From Bacillota bacterium (lineage in GTDB: Bacteria > Bacillota > UBA4882 > UBA8346), in the NCBI GenBank assembly GCA_023426245.1, contig JAFABB010000046.1, forward strand, positions 62,001 to 126,000: a stretch of 64,000 nucleotides of DNA, in the 5' to 3' direction. Both the position numbers and the translations under genes were made by a program. Below, one piece after another: positions 24,160-33,152 of the stretch. The notes under the pieces were generated by a model, which was not told where the DNA came from, did no database searches, and worked only from the letters and a program-made list of their open reading frames with translations. The stretch's first letter is position 1. Every line of letters begins with the position of its first letter.

Positions 24160-25716
24160 ATGAATGATAAAAAGATCACTCGCCAGGAAAAAGAGAGACT
24201 TTTATCCCTAAAACGAGAACAAAGAATCCGGTTATCCCGTAATTCGTTTTGGGAATATTGCAAAACAAAGGCGCCGGATTTCTACACTGAAGACCCGGAT
24301 CGAAAATACTTAAAGGATTATTGCAATCTTCTTCAGGCACTATATGTAAAGCGCATCGTACGATACAACATAGAGGAAGATTGGCAAATAGTTGAATCCC
24401 TTGACGGTCTTCCGAAACATTTTACCTGTCGCAAACTCATAATTAACATGTGGCCGCAGTCCGGAAAATCCCGGACTTTAGTTTTATTTTGCCAATGGAT
24501 ATTTGGGCGGAACCGGGCCGAGAGAATCATCACCTGTTCCTATAATGATGACTTAGCAAGCGACTTCTCCCGATATACTCGGGATGGAATTGCCGAAGAA
24601 AAGGAACGACCTCATGAAATTGTTTACGCAGATATATTCCCCAATGTAAAACTCAAAGACGGAAACGCCTCATTTGAGAAGTGGGCATTGGAAGGGGAAT
24701 TTTTTAGTTATAAAGGCGCCGGCGTTGGTGGGTCGATCACCGGTAAAGGCGGAACTATCCGGATAGTCGATGACCCAATTAAGGACGCCGAAACGGCCTA
24801 TAACGAGGGAGCGCTAGAAAAGATTTGGCGTTGGTTCACTGGAACATTCCTTTCCCGTGGCGCCGGGTTGCCGATTGATATTATCAATATGACCCGGTGG
24901 AGTGAGCAGGACCCGTGCGGCAAACTTTTAACCGGGAAACGGGCGCGGGATTGGTATATCTGGAAACTGAATCCCATTGATGAAAATGGTAATATGACAT
25001 GCGAAAGCCTATTGCCACGCGAACGACTTGAAGAACTCGAAGATACAATGGACCCGGCAATATACAAGGCTAATTATTTTCAAGAGCCGGTTAGCGTCAA
25101 AGGGCGGTTATATCAACAGTTTAAAGAATATACAGACATCCCGCGGGATCATAACGGGGCCTCACTTATCGAGGAAACAATCTGCTACACGGATACAGCC
25201 GACGAAGGAACAGACTGGCTATGTAGCATTGTCGCCGATGTTTATCAAGGCGAAGGATATTTGAAGGATGTTTATTTTACTCCTGAACCCATGGAAACCA
25301 CCGAGCCGGAAGAAGCAGATTTCTTGGTGAGAAACGAAGTAAATACCGCATTAATTGAATCCAATAATGGTGGCCGGGGATTTGCTCGAAATGTTGATCG
25401 GTTAATTTGGGAAAGGCATCAAACACGGCGCGTCAATGTTTTATGGTTTCATCAATCGGCCAATAAACAGGCTAGAATATTGACTAATGCCAGTTTTGTA
25501 ATGAATCATATATTCTTTCCGGAAGGTTGGCGTGAACGCTGGCCAAAGTTTTACCAAGCTCTATCAACATATCAAAAAGAAGGAAAGAACAAAAACGATG
25601 ATGCCCCTGATTGCATAACGGGACTAGCTGAAATGATAGCTGATGGAATTATTAATGCTGATGATGAACCAGAAGTTGAAACAATGCAGACCGAAGTAAG
25701 CATTAGCCCAGTATAA
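24160..25716 (+). CDS. terL: Terminase large subunit
   Basis: 518 residues. ATPase domain with Walker A WPQSGKSRT near residue 98 and Walker B IRIVDDP near 200, followed by a coupling segment (NMTRWSEQDPCGK). The C-terminal RNase H-like nuclease starts with YTDTADEGTDW (metal-binding Asp) near 345 and includes ESNNGG and KNDDAPDC (last catalytic acid). It powers DNA packaging into the prohead and cuts the concatemer. Upstream small subunit and downstream portal complete the motor. Confidence 0.95.
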   Translation: MNDKKITRQEKERLLSLKREQRIRLSRNSFWEYCKTKAPDFYTEDPDRKYLKDYCNLLQALYVKRIVRYNIEEDWQIVESLDGLPKHFTCRKLIINMWPQSGKSRTLVLFCQWIFGRNRAERIITCSYNDDLASDFSRYTRDGIAEEKERPHEIVYADIFPNVKLKDGNASFEKWALEGEFFSYKGAGVGGSITGKGGTIRIVDDPIKDAETAYNEGALEKIWRWFTGTFLSRGAGLPIDIINMTRWSEQDPCGKLLTGKRARDWYIWKLNPIDENGNMTCESLLPRERLEELEDTMDPAIYKANYFQEPVSVKGRLYQQFKEYTDIPRDHNGASLIEETICYTDTADEGTDWLCSIVADVYQGEGYLKDVYFTPEPMETTEPEEADFLVRNEVNTALIESNNGGRGFARNVDRLIWERHQTRRVNVLWFHQSANKQARILTNASFVMNHIFFPEGWRERWPKFYQALSTYQKEGKNKNDDAPDCITGLAEMIADGIINADDEPEVETMQTEVSISPV

Positions 25717-25731
25717 AAGCGGAGGTAACAA

Positions 25732-25938
25732 ATGGCTTGTAAGGCTAAAGAATGCGAACATTTTATTGATGGAACATGGCCGACGAATTGTAATTGCGAT
25801 CATATCCTACATATTTCTGAATCTGGAATGTGCAGTGATTATAAGAAAAAGATTAATCTCGAAAGCGTTCCAGCAGAAGAACTTATTGGGGAGCTCGCAA
25901 AAAGAAAAGCTATAATTTTAGTCAATCCCTTAAGGTGA
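25732..25938 (+). CDS. Hypothetical Cys-rich protein, 68 aa
   Basis: GGAGG before ATG. First half has CKAKECEHFIDG, CNCDHI and MCSDY, a plausible metal site; second half is a helix. Inserted between terminase and portal, a usual place for small accessory genes. No family. Confidence 0.6.
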   Translation: MACKAKECEHFIDGTWPTNCNCDHILHISESGMCSDYKKKINLESVPAEELIGELAKRKAIILVNPLR

Positions 25939-25979
25939 TGAAGTTGAAATAAGCCCTGTATAATAAAAAGGAGATAAAC

Positions 25980-26237
25980 ATGGAGTATATTAAACGAGTC
26001 GGAGAAAAGGAAGTCGTCTATAAAGGAGATCCCGACGAGATAATCAGAATACTGACATCCACGAAAGAAGCTGAACATTTAAACGAAGAGCTAAAAAAAG
26101 AAGATAATACAACGGTTATAGATGTTCAAGCAGAAAGTGATATTCAATTAAGGTGTCATTTCAATGACGATGCGCCGAGATGGATTACTTTGAAAACGCT
26201 AAAGTCCGGAGAAACATTGATTATCAAAGCAGTTTAA
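25980..26237 (+). CDS. Hypothetical protein, 85 aa
   Basis: AAGGAG site, ATG 25980. Alternating strands and helices (YIKRVGEKEVVYKGDPDEII). No family recognised. Confidence 0.6.
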   Translation: MEYIKRVGEKEVVYKGDPDEIIRILTSTKEAEHLNEELKKEDNTTVIDVQAESDIQLRCHFNDDAPRWITLKTLKSGETLIIKAV

Positions 26238-26249
26238 GGGGATGATCCC

Positions 26250-27980
26250 ATGAATAAAACGAGTCAATATCAAGCCGAAATTGCAGAACTTCGGGAAAAC
26301 CTTGAAATGTTGTCCCGAGAGCTTCATAAAACGCAATGGATTGAATTAAGCGCGACTAATAATCAGCAAGATTTTAGCCTGCCGGACCGGAAGACAATTG
26401 CGCAACAGGCGCAAATATTCTTTATCAAGAACCCCTTGATCGGATTGGCTGTCACATTAAAGACGGCTTTTGTATTTGGTAAGGGGATATCGATAAAGGC
26501 CGAACACGATCTGATTCAAGAGGTCATTGACGACTTTTGGAACGACAATGATAACAAGGCTGAACTAACCGGCAAACAAGCACAAAAACTTAAGGCAAAT
26601 ACTGCGCAGCTTGATGGGAATATTTTTCTTACCTTCTTTATCAATGTATCGAACGGGCATGTAAAAGCGTCCTCTATTCCTGTTGAGGAAATCGAAGACG
26701 TCATCATGCATCCTCAGAATCGCAGGAAACCGCTTTGGTATAAACGAGTATATCAAGAGCAAACCTTTAATTACAGCTCTGGGACATATGACCCTGGAGA
26801 AATTAAAATTGAATATTACCGGGATTGGAAAAACATTGATCCGGCAGACAAACAATATGATCCCCCGGGTGACAAAATCGCCAAGGACGCGGCCGGAAGA
26901 GAAATTTTAGTTTATCATACCAAGGTTAATTGCACCGACAAACAGAAATTTGGGTTCCCGGAGACCTACCGGGCTCACGATTGGGCCAAGGCATACACGG
27001 AATTTCTTAGTGATTTAGCTTCCATATGGAAAACTCTTGCTATATTCGCCGCCGAACGCAAAATGAAGGGCGCTACCAAGGGGCAGATCAAGGCGACAGC
27101 CGCAGCGGCCCGGACATATAACCAAGCGGGTGAAAAAGTTAATGATAAACCAGCCGCGGGCAGCACGAGATATGCGAATGAGAACGATGAATGGTCACCA
27201 ATTAAAACCAACGGCGTGACCATGAAGGCCGATGACGGGCGGCGGCTTCTTCTAATGGTTTGCGCGGCCATGGGCATTTTTGAGCATTATTTTGGTGATG
27301 GTTCGAACGGCAACTTGGCGTCTACCGAATCAATGGAATTACCAATGCTTAAGATGTTTGAGGATAGGCAATCACTTTTCGAAGATATGTACCGTGAGAT
27401 ATGTGAATTGGTTATCCGAGAGTCGGCCAAGGCTTCAAGCGGCAAACTTCATCCCTATGCCACATGGGAGGACGAGGTTAACCAATCTGGAAAATTAACG
27501 CTGGATGGATATACCGAGCCGGTGAAAGAATCGAAAAAAGGATTGTTTCAAAAATTAAAAGAGGCAGTAACCAACAACGGGCAGGAAGAGCAAGATAAAA
27601 AGCCTCCTAAACAATCCAAGAAAAACAGTTCAAAAATATCCCAAACCGTGAGTGTAGACTTCCCGCCGATTACTCAAAAGGATGTTGTTAAACTTATTAC
27701 AGGACTTAAAACGGCGCTCACATTGGATGGGAATGGCGTAAGTCAGACTCCTATGCTTCCTCCGAAGAAAGCGGCACGATTGGTTATGACCGCTTTGGAT
27801 ATCGACGACATTGACGAGGCTTTAACCGAGATTTATCCCGATGATGGGGAAGAGCTTGGGGCAAATAATATAGGTCCAAATGGTGAAAGCGATTATCAGC
27901 AACAGCTCGATTCCGAATTGCAAAAAATAGCGCAGGGGAGTCAACCGGTTAAACCGCAACCGACCGGAGTAAAAATTTGA
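26250..27980 (+). CDS. Phage portal protein
   Basis: 576 residues. FFIKNPLIGLAVTLKTAFVF near residue 50 (portal wing start), QLDGNIFLTFF, then SIPVEEIEDVIMHPQNRRKP and YFGDGSNGNLASTESMELPM (crown/stem region) are typical of the Caudoviricetes portal family. The C-terminal 130 residues are charged and low-complexity, probably internal to the capsid. It forms the dodecameric DNA gate bound by terminase. Next gene is the MuF-like protein. Confidence 0.92.
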   Translation: MNKTSQYQAEIAELRENLEMLSRELHKTQWIELSATNNQQDFSLPDRKTIAQQAQIFFIKNPLIGLAVTLKTAFVFGKGISIKAEHDLIQEVIDDFWNDNDNKAELTGKQAQKLKANTAQLDGNIFLTFFINVSNGHVKASSIPVEEIEDVIMHPQNRRKPLWYKRVYQEQTFNYSSGTYDPGEIKIEYYRDWKNIDPADKQYDPPGDKIAKDAAGREILVYHTKVNCTDKQKFGFPETYRAHDWAKAYTEFLSDLASIWKTLAIFAAERKMKGATKGQIKATAAAARTYNQAGEKVNDKPAAGSTRYANENDEWSPIKTNGVTMKADDGRRLLLMVCAAMGIFEHYFGDGSNGNLASTESMELPMLKMFEDRQSLFEDMYREICELVIRESAKASSGKLHPYATWEDEVNQSGKLTLDGYTEPVKESKKGLFQKLKEAVTNNGQEEQDKKPPKQSKKNSSKISQTVSVDFPPITQKDVVKLITGLKTALTLDGNGVSQTPMLPPKKAARLVMTALDIDDIDEALTEIYPDDGEELGANNIGPNGESDYQQQLDSELQKIAQGSQPVKPQPTGVKI

Positions 27981-27990
27981 GGTGATCTGA

Positions 27991-28947
27991 TTGGCTATTG
28001 ATAAAACTAAAGGCTTTCAATCGGTTCAATTAGCCTACCGCCTCCAATTTCTCGAACTCATGAAGCGGTTGGAAACGGAATACAGCGCGATATCGAATGA
28101 ATTGCAGGATAGAATTCAAGCGGTAATTAATAAGTATGCTAACGACGGAATACTTAATAAGACGGATTTATCGGCCATCCAAGGAGAATTAGACGGCGTT
28201 GCTTTATGGTTCTCCACCAACTATGGCAAATGGCTGGATGACAATCTGGCCCGAACAATTGACATAGCCGTTTTAGGTCAAGACACGGCGTCCATGTATT
28301 TTGTCAAACGGATGATTGCCGAAAGGCAGATCGCCGCTGGATTGGAATCCGAAATCTATAAAAAGGTGCTAGTTCGGCAGCAATACGGAACTGGGTTAAA
28401 CAATGCAATCCGGCAGGGGATTTGGAATCAAAGGTGGAGCGAAGATAATTTAAAATTATCGGACAGAATATGGAAGACAGACGCCAATCTAAGGGCTAAT
28501 CTCAAAGCGATGATTGAGCAGTGTGTCAACGAAGGACGTTCAGCTGTAGAATTTTCAAAGGCCGTTGAAGAATACCTAAAGAATCCGGGAAAACGATGGA
28601 CGACACAAATTAAACCATCCGTGACCGGAAGAGGCAGTTTGGACTACCAATCGCTCAGACTTGCTAGGAGCGAAATCAACGCGGCTTACCATCAGGCAAC
28701 GAATATAGCGGCAATAAACAATCCAATGGTAAGAGGAGTAAAGTTTAACTTAAGCAGATCTCACCCCCGCAAAGACATATGCGATATCTGGGCGTCGCAG
28801 GACATACATGGATTAGGCCCGGGGATATACAGATCCGGCGAAAGTCCCCGTGAACACCCCAATGGCCTTTGTTTTTTGACATTGGAATTATTTAAAGGAC
28901 AGCAACTTACGGATATATTGAAGCAAAAGTATCAAAAACTAGCATGA
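27991..28947 (+). CDS. Phage head morphogenesis (MuF/SPP1 gp7-like) protein
   Basis: 318 residues. TTG start after GAGGTGATC. The first 200 residues are helical; the C-terminal part (ARSEINAAYHQATNIAAIN, then SRSHPRKDICDIWASQDIHG and SPREHPNGLC) is the MuF signature. These minor head proteins attach to the portal and enter the capsid with DNA. Normal family size. Confidence 0.9.
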   Translation: MAIDKTKGFQSVQLAYRLQFLELMKRLETEYSAISNELQDRIQAVINKYANDGILNKTDLSAIQGELDGVALWFSTNYGKWLDDNLARTIDIAVLGQDTASMYFVKRMIAERQIAAGLESEIYKKVLVRQQYGTGLNNAIRQGIWNQRWSEDNLKLSDRIWKTDANLRANLKAMIEQCVNEGRSAVEFSKAVEEYLKNPGKRWTTQIKPSVTGRGSLDYQSLRLARSEINAAYHQATNIAAINNPMVRGVKFNLSRSHPRKDICDIWASQDIHGLGPGIYRSGESPREHPNGLCFLTLELFKGQQLTDILKQKYQKLA

Positions 28948-28963
28948 AATATGATATAATTAG

Positions 28964-29020
28964 TATGTGGGCTAGATCGACGGGTCGAAAATGCAGTACT
29001 CCAACTGCATTGCCCATATA
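28964..29020 (+). ncRNA. Candidate three-way-junction RNA element
   Basis: A 9-bp closing stem (TATGTGGGC with GCCCATATA) encloses two hairpins: TCGA/TCGA with a CGGG loop and ATGCAG/CTGCAT with an eight-base loop. Almost every base is used. A TATAAT sits four bases before it. It lies just downstream of the MuF gene and 40 bases before the homing endonuclease. Core sequences do not match a hammerhead ribozyme. Confidence 0.45.
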
Positions 29021-29059
29021 AAAATTGGAGAAAATAACACTGTGGAGGGTGTTTTTGTT

Positions 29060-29860
29060 ATGCAGCAAACTTCAAAAACTGAAGGAGTTATTTATTTCAT
29101 TGTCAATAAATTTAACGGTAAAAAGTATGTTGGACAAACGGTTAATCCTAAGAAACGATGGAAAGAACATCGCAATAAACACGATGATACACCTATAGAT
29201 AATGATATTTCAAAATACGGATATGCAAACTTTGAATTCATAGTAATTGAAAAAGATATCCCTATTGAAAGTCTTGATGAAAGGGAAATCTATTGGATTA
29301 AGTATTTTGATTCCTTTAAAAATGGCTATAACTGTACTATAGGAGGTCATGTCTTAAAAGGACAAGATAATCTTAATTATGGCAATGGAGATAAAATAAA
29401 AGGCGAAAAGAATCCTTTTTATGGTAAAAAACACTCAGAAAAAAGTCTACAAAAAATAAAAGAAGCTCATAAAGATTGTTCTGGGAAAAATCATCCGCAA
29501 TACGGAAAACACCTTTCTGATGAAACAAAAGCTAAAATTTCCAAGGTACGAACCGGGACAAAACGTTCGGCTGAATCTATCGAAAAAAGTAGATTGGCGG
29601 CAATTGGCAGAAAGCATACGTCTGAATACAAAGCTTATATAAGTAAAATCAACAAGGGTGAAAACAACGCAATGTATGGAATACGGGGAGATAAACATCC
29701 TAGAGCTGTATTAAACAGGGAAATAGCCTTGAAAATAATTAACGATAGAAAAACTTTAGGGTTAACACATAACGAGTTAGCACAAAAATACGGAACCAAA
29801 CCTTCAACCATAGGAAATATTTTGAATGGTCAACATTGGACGGTAAAGGAGATAGCGTGA
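29060..29860 (+). CDS. GIY-YIG homing endonuclease with NUMOD3 repeats
   Basis: ATG 29060 has TGGAGGG at the right distance; the frame is open further up but 28991 lies in the structured element. 266 residues: GIY-YIG nuclease (GVIYFIVNKFNGKKYVGQT with Arg in KKRWKEH and Glu in EREIYWIKYFDS), then NUMOD3 motifs (NPFYGKKHSEKS, NHPQYGKHLSDET, GRKHTSEY) and a C-terminal HTH (NELAQKYGTKPSTIGNILNG). This is the I-TevI-like layout of free-standing phage homing enzymes. The gene is AT-richer than its head-gene neighbours and separates MuF from small genes. Confidence 0.92.
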   Translation: MQQTSKTEGVIYFIVNKFNGKKYVGQTVNPKKRWKEHRNKHDDTPIDNDISKYGYANFEFIVIEKDIPIESLDEREIYWIKYFDSFKNGYNCTIGGHVLKGQDNLNYGNGDKIKGEKNPFYGKKHSEKSLQKIKEAHKDCSGKNHPQYGKHLSDETKAKISKVRTGTKRSAESIEKSRLAAIGRKHTSEYKAYISKINKGENNAMYGIRGDKHPRAVLNREIALKIINDRKTLGLTHNELAQKYGTKPSTIGNILNGQHWTVKEIA

Positions 29861-30081
29861 CCGACCCCTACCAATCCCTCCAATGTCTCATCTGTAAATA
29901 CCGTCTCCCCGGAGCGGCTTGTATGGCTTTTCCGATTGAAATCCCGCCGGCAATACTTGCGGGTGTTCAACCGTGCCCTGGAGGAAACGGAGTAAAGTTT
30001 CGGATGAAGGGTGAGCCCAAGGGCGAGAGGAAACATTTGAAATTGGTTAAAAGGGAGGGAAAAATAGATGATTTGGAATAA
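29857..30081 (+). CDS. Hypothetical phage protein, 74 aa
   Basis: GTG 29857 overlaps the endonuclease stop and follows AAAGGAGATA. Contains CLICKYRLPGAAC and later PCPGG, a possible metal site, and a basic C-terminus. No family. Confidence 0.6.
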   Translation: MTDPYQSLQCLICKYRLPGAACMAFPIEIPPAILAGVQPCPGGNGVKFRMKGEPKGERKHLKLVKREGKIDDLE

Positions 30082-30274
30082 CATTATTATTTGTTTTTCC
30101 TTGACATTGGCGATTATAGCTATCGGGTTGTTGATTTATTGGGGAGCGAATGTAATTTTTGTACTGTTACTCTTTAGTCCCGCTTTATTGCTGTTTATCT
30201 TAGAAGGCTGTTGGTGCTTGGAGAGAAGGTATTTAGAGATGAAGGAAAGAAAGTGTTTGAAAGTGGTGAAGTGA
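30068..30274 (+). CDS. Small membrane protein, 68 aa
   Basis: Two hydrophobic segments (IIICFSLTLAIIAIGLLIYW and VIFVLLLFSPALLLFIL) and a basic C-terminal tail. GGAGGG precedes it. Two-helix hairpin topology, as in small holin-like or superinfection membrane proteins; no further evidence. Confidence 0.6.
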   Translation: MIWNNIIICFSLTLAIIAIGLLIYWGANVIFVLLLFSPALLLFILEGCWCLERRYLEMKERKCLKVVK

Positions 30275-30289
30275 AGGAGGCGTTTTAAA

Positions 30290-30688
30290 ATGGCAGAAAT
30301 TCGAAGGATCAAAGATATTGATTGTTGTTTTAAATATGACACCACATGTATTGTTTGCGGGAAACCGATTAAACTGAATTATAATAACGGAGATCTCGAT
30401 GAAAAGATTTGCTGCGGATTGAGATATAGCCTAGAACATGCGACTGTTGATTTTGTTATCGAAAAGATAATTGATAATAAAATCTGTTCAGAAGTAATTC
30501 TGAAAGGGAATAGATTTGGAGCTCCGTGCGAAGTCAAGCATAAAGACTTGAAAGATGCTATGGAGATGGCGTTTTGGATGGCGGAAGACAATACGGCGTG
30601 TCCGACAGAAATCATTGAAGGAGATAGGGTTTATTCAAGAGAGGATATGAGGAAATACTGGGAAGAACATCATTTGGATGAGTACTAA
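30290..30688 (+). CDS. Hypothetical protein, 132 aa
   Basis: AAGGAGG upstream. CCFKYDTTCIVCGKPI gives a small Cys cluster at the start, CCG later, then helices. No family recognised; part of a short accessory block between head genes. Confidence 0.65.
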   Translation: MAEIRRIKDIDCCFKYDTTCIVCGKPIKLNYNNGDLDEKICCGLRYSLEHATVDFVIEKIIDNKICSEVILKGNRFGAPCEVKHKDLKDAMEMAFWMAEDNTACPTEIIEGDRVYSREDMRKYWEEHHLDEY

Positions 30689-30708
30689 TTTATAAATGAG
30701 GTTTTAAA

Positions 30709-30888
30709 ATGAATGATTATGAAAAGCTCAAAGCGGTATTTGATGAATTAAAGATACCATATGAATTGTTTTACATTACTAAGGAATCCAAGTTTCCATC
30801 AACAGAGCTTCGACCAACCGAAGATGCCGCACAAGACGGGCTAGGATTTATCTTTGATAATGATGGAAAATTTGAAACAGTTGGATAA
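30709..30888 (+). CDS. Hypothetical protein, 59 aa
   Basis: ATG 30709 preceded by TGAGGTTTTAAA. Product MNDYEKLKAVFDELKIPYEL onward: a helix, two strands and GLGFIFDNDGKFE, resembling small phage proteins with a single alpha/beta unit. No assigned role. Confidence 0.6.
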   Translation: MNDYEKLKAVFDELKIPYELFYITKESKFPSTELRPTEDAAQDGLGFIFDNDGKFETVG

Positions 30889-30902
30889 GGCGAGGCACTA
30901 AA

Positions 30903-31274
30903 ATGAGTAATGAACATTTAGAAACTCTCGATGAATTAAACGGAGCGGTTACAGAACTGTCAAACTGTGCAAAAGGAATGGTCTTGATTTTTAATGTGTC
31001 CGCTGCAATTCATTCTAAATATAATGAAACCAGCTTATTTTATGAGAAATGCAATGAGTTTATCGTCAATATTAATCAAAAACTTGGTTTGGACTTCAGG
31101 GATCTTGACCGGTACGAATCTAAATTTATTAAGTTGGATTATCTGAATTACATCGTTGAATTCATAAACGATAGGTATAAAACAAAAATATCGTTTTTTA
31201 GTTTTAACATGAGCTTTCACGAAACTTATTTTACATTAGAATTATTAAAGCAAACAGTTGGATTAACCGCCTAA
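30903..31274 (+). CDS. Hypothetical protein, 123 aa
   Basis: Starts SNEHLETLDELNGAVTELSN. All-helical. Its stop lies inside the stem of a terminator, so it ends this transcript block. No family recognised. Confidence 0.65.
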   Translation: MSNEHLETLDELNGAVTELSNCAKGMVLIFNVSAAIHSKYNETSLFYEKCNEFIVNINQKLGLDFRDLDRYESKFIKLDYLNYIVEFINDRYKTKISFFSFNMSFHETYFTLELLKQTVGLTA

Positions 31275-31290
31275 CAAGCGGTTTTTTTAT
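31265..31290 (+). terminator. Rho-independent terminator
   Basis: AACCGC / GCGGTT around CTAACAA, followed by TTTTTAT. Overlaps the end of the 123-aa gene and directly precedes the structured com leader. Confidence 0.82.
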
Positions 31291-31298
31291 GCTCAAAA

Positions 31299-31365
31299 CC
31301 AGGGGCGGACGCCGCACGGGAACAGCCTCCTAGCCCGAAACCAGCGGGAGGTTCTGGTTCCCTGG
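31299..31365 (+). ncRNA. Structured leader RNA upstream of com
   Basis: CCAGGG and CCCTGG close a domain holding a GCGG/CCGC hairpin and a long arm: GGGAAC/GTTCCC, CCTCC/GGAGG and CCCG/CGGG. AACCAG in the inner loop can also pair with CTGGTT outside it, a possible pseudoknot or switch. It sits between a terminator and the com start, so it is probably the com 5' leader. Confidence 0.55.
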
Positions 31366-31389
31366 ATAAAATATCAAAAGGGTGAATCT

Positions 31390-31503
31390 ATGAAAGAGTT
31401 ACGCTGCAAAAAGTGCAAACGGAAACTTGCCGAATATGAGGATACTAAGAAGCTTGAAATAAAGTGTCCTCATTGCAATGAAATGAATATTATCCACAAC
31501 TGA
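31390..31503 (+). CDS. com: Com-like zinc-binding translational regulator, 37 aa
   Basis: MKELRCKKCKRKLAEYEDTK then KLEIKCPHCNEMN: two CxxC pairs spaced as in the Mu Com family. Mu Com is a small RNA-binding protein that opens the mom mRNA for translation. No mom gene is visible here; the compact structured leader just upstream suggests that Com may act on its own mRNA. Followed by its own strong terminator. Confidence 0.82.
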   Translation: MKELRCKKCKRKLAEYEDTKKLEIKCPHCNEMNIIHN

Positions 31504-31523
31504 CAACTATGATGAGGCTCTTG

Positions 31524-31573
31524 AAGCCCGGTGTTTATCTCTCGAAAAGAGGGATAGGCATCGGGCTTTTTTT
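31524..31573 (+). terminator. Long rho-independent terminator after com
   Basis: AAGCCCGGTG...CATCGGGCTT with inner TATC/GATA and CTC/GAG on a GAAAA loop, then TTTTTATTT. One of the strongest terminators in the window. Confidence 0.9.
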
Positions 31574-31637
31574 ATTTGGTTGATAATCGGTTTAATCCGT
31601 TATCATATAACAATTTTCAAAGAAAGGAGTGAAATAT

Positions 31638-33104
31638 TTGATAAAGCAAGAGGGAAAGAAAAAGACCTTGAAAGAGTCTTTTTTTGACTTTATCAACAAA
31701 GTTAAGGAAATGTCTCTGGATGACGAGCTCGAAGTTTCCGAAAGTGTAATCCCGGAAGATATACGAGAAGCTTTGCTGCAAGGAAGCATTGAGGCAATAC
31801 AGAGCGATGTTAATTCGGCGCTCGACAATAAAAATATCCAAGGATTTTGTTCGTGTTCAACAGCTCCAGAACATTCAGAAAACAGTTATTCAACATTGAG
31901 AGTTGAAGGAACGTTTATGAATGGACAGGTTGCGGTTTCTTGTTGGAAATGCCGTAATTGGTGGATTGCTAATTGGAGTAAAGACGAAAACGGGAATATT
32001 GTCTTCTCTAACATTAAACCCGCCGCTCAGGTCGTAGTAGCCATGGAAAGCGGCCGAAATTCGGAAGATGAAATCCAAATCGATGAATCAGCCGTGACTC
32101 TCCGGGAAGGTCTCGGTATGGATGAAAACGGCATTATAAAAGATGCTTGTATTATTCAGCCAGGGTGGGGCAGTTCAGGATATTATGGGGCGGACGTCCT
32201 TCAAAAGGAGGCGGCAAGTTTTTCCGGATTACAAATGTTTGTAGATCATCCGACGACCATCGAGGAATCAACCATCCCGGAACGTTCGGTGAAGAATCTG
32301 GCCGCCGTCGTAACCAATACGACTTTTAAAGAGGGGTGGAAAGGAGCCGGGGTCTACGGCGATGTAAAAGTATTCAGCGACTTTCAAGAACCAATTAAAG
32401 AGAAAGCGCCGTTTATTGGATTGTCACTTTACGGCCGGGGGAAAGCCAAAGTTGGAACAGCTGATGGGAAAACCGGGAAAATCATTGAGTCAATCCCATA
32501 TAAGAGGTCTGTTGATTTTGTGACCAAGGCGGGGGCTGGCGGTGCGTTGATGCCCATTTTAGAATCAGCCCGTGAAAAAACGACCGATGACAAGCTAAAA
32601 GATGTCAACAAAGACCCGATCAAAGAATCGGTGACGGTTGATATAAAAGAATCTACAAAAAAGGAGTTGAGTGAATTGCCCGTAACTGAGCAAGAATTTA
32701 CTGCATTAAGAGAGTCATTAACCCAAAAAGATACCGTTATTGCCGAACAAGCGAAGAAAATTACCAAACTTGAAACCAAAGAACTTGTTCGGGAAGCAGC
32801 TGGGGTTGTAAAAGGATTGGTCGATACCTCAAAGATTCCGCAAGCCATGAAAAACCGATTATACAAAGATTGTGTTGAAACTCCATTGACTGAGGCGGGA
32901 GATTTGGATGCAACAAAGCTAACCGAATCCACCAAGTTAGCGATTGCCGAAGCCGAGCAAGAGTTTGCCGCGATCGTCGGGTCCGGTAAAATTTCCGGTA
33001 TGGGTGGAAGCGGGACTGAGCCGACCAACGTCAAAGAGTCCATTGGAAAAGAAATGGATGAAATGTTTGGTATTAAGGTCGCGGCAGAACCGGATAAAAA
33101 ATAA
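31638..33104 (+). CDS. Prohead protease/scaffold-type protein
   Basis: 488 residues from TTG 31638 (AAAGGAGT seven bases upstream; GTG 31629 possible). The segment LQMFVDHPTTIEES with IPERSVKNLAAVV and the block KAPFIGLSLYGRGKA look like the His and Ser parts of a capsid maturation protease. The C-terminal part (ELPVTEQEFTALRESLTQKD onward) is a coiled-coil scaffold. The pair protease plus scaffold in one chain is common in HK97- and Mu-like heads. Residues 75-125 with CSCS and CWKCRNWW are an extra Cys-rich insertion near the N-terminus that I do not recognise. Confidence 0.75.
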   Translation: MIKQEGKKKTLKESFFDFINKVKEMSLDDELEVSESVIPEDIREALLQGSIEAIQSDVNSALDNKNIQGFCSCSTAPEHSENSYSTLRVEGTFMNGQVAVSCWKCRNWWIANWSKDENGNIVFSNIKPAAQVVVAMESGRNSEDEIQIDESAVTLREGLGMDENGIIKDACIIQPGWGSSGYYGADVLQKEAASFSGLQMFVDHPTTIEESTIPERSVKNLAAVVTNTTFKEGWKGAGVYGDVKVFSDFQEPIKEKAPFIGLSLYGRGKAKVGTADGKTGKIIESIPYKRSVDFVTKAGAGGALMPILESAREKTTDDKLKDVNKDPIKESVTVDIKESTKKELSELPVTEQEFTALRESLTQKDTVIAEQAKKITKLETKELVREAAGVVKGLVDTSKIPQAMKNRLYKDCVETPLTEAGDLDATKLTESTKLAIAEAEQEFAAIVGSGKISGMGGSGTEPTNVKESIGKEMDEMFGIKVAAEPDKK

Positions 33105-33124
33105 TCCGGTTTTTATTTTATGAA

Positions 33125-33145
33125 TTTATCACTTGAAAGGAGTGA
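33125..33145 (+). repeat. 21-base leader repeat, copy 1
   Basis: Same 21 bases as 33560-33580, including TTGAAAGGAGTGA with the ribosome site, before the decoration gene. The shared leader may set equal high translation of the two head proteins. Confidence 0.65.
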
Positions 33146-33152
33146 ATAAACA

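Noticed and set aside
28964..29020. Hammerhead ribozyme
   Set aside because: The three-way junction and GAAA are suggestive, but the CTGATGA core strand is absent and the base at the cleavage position does not fit.
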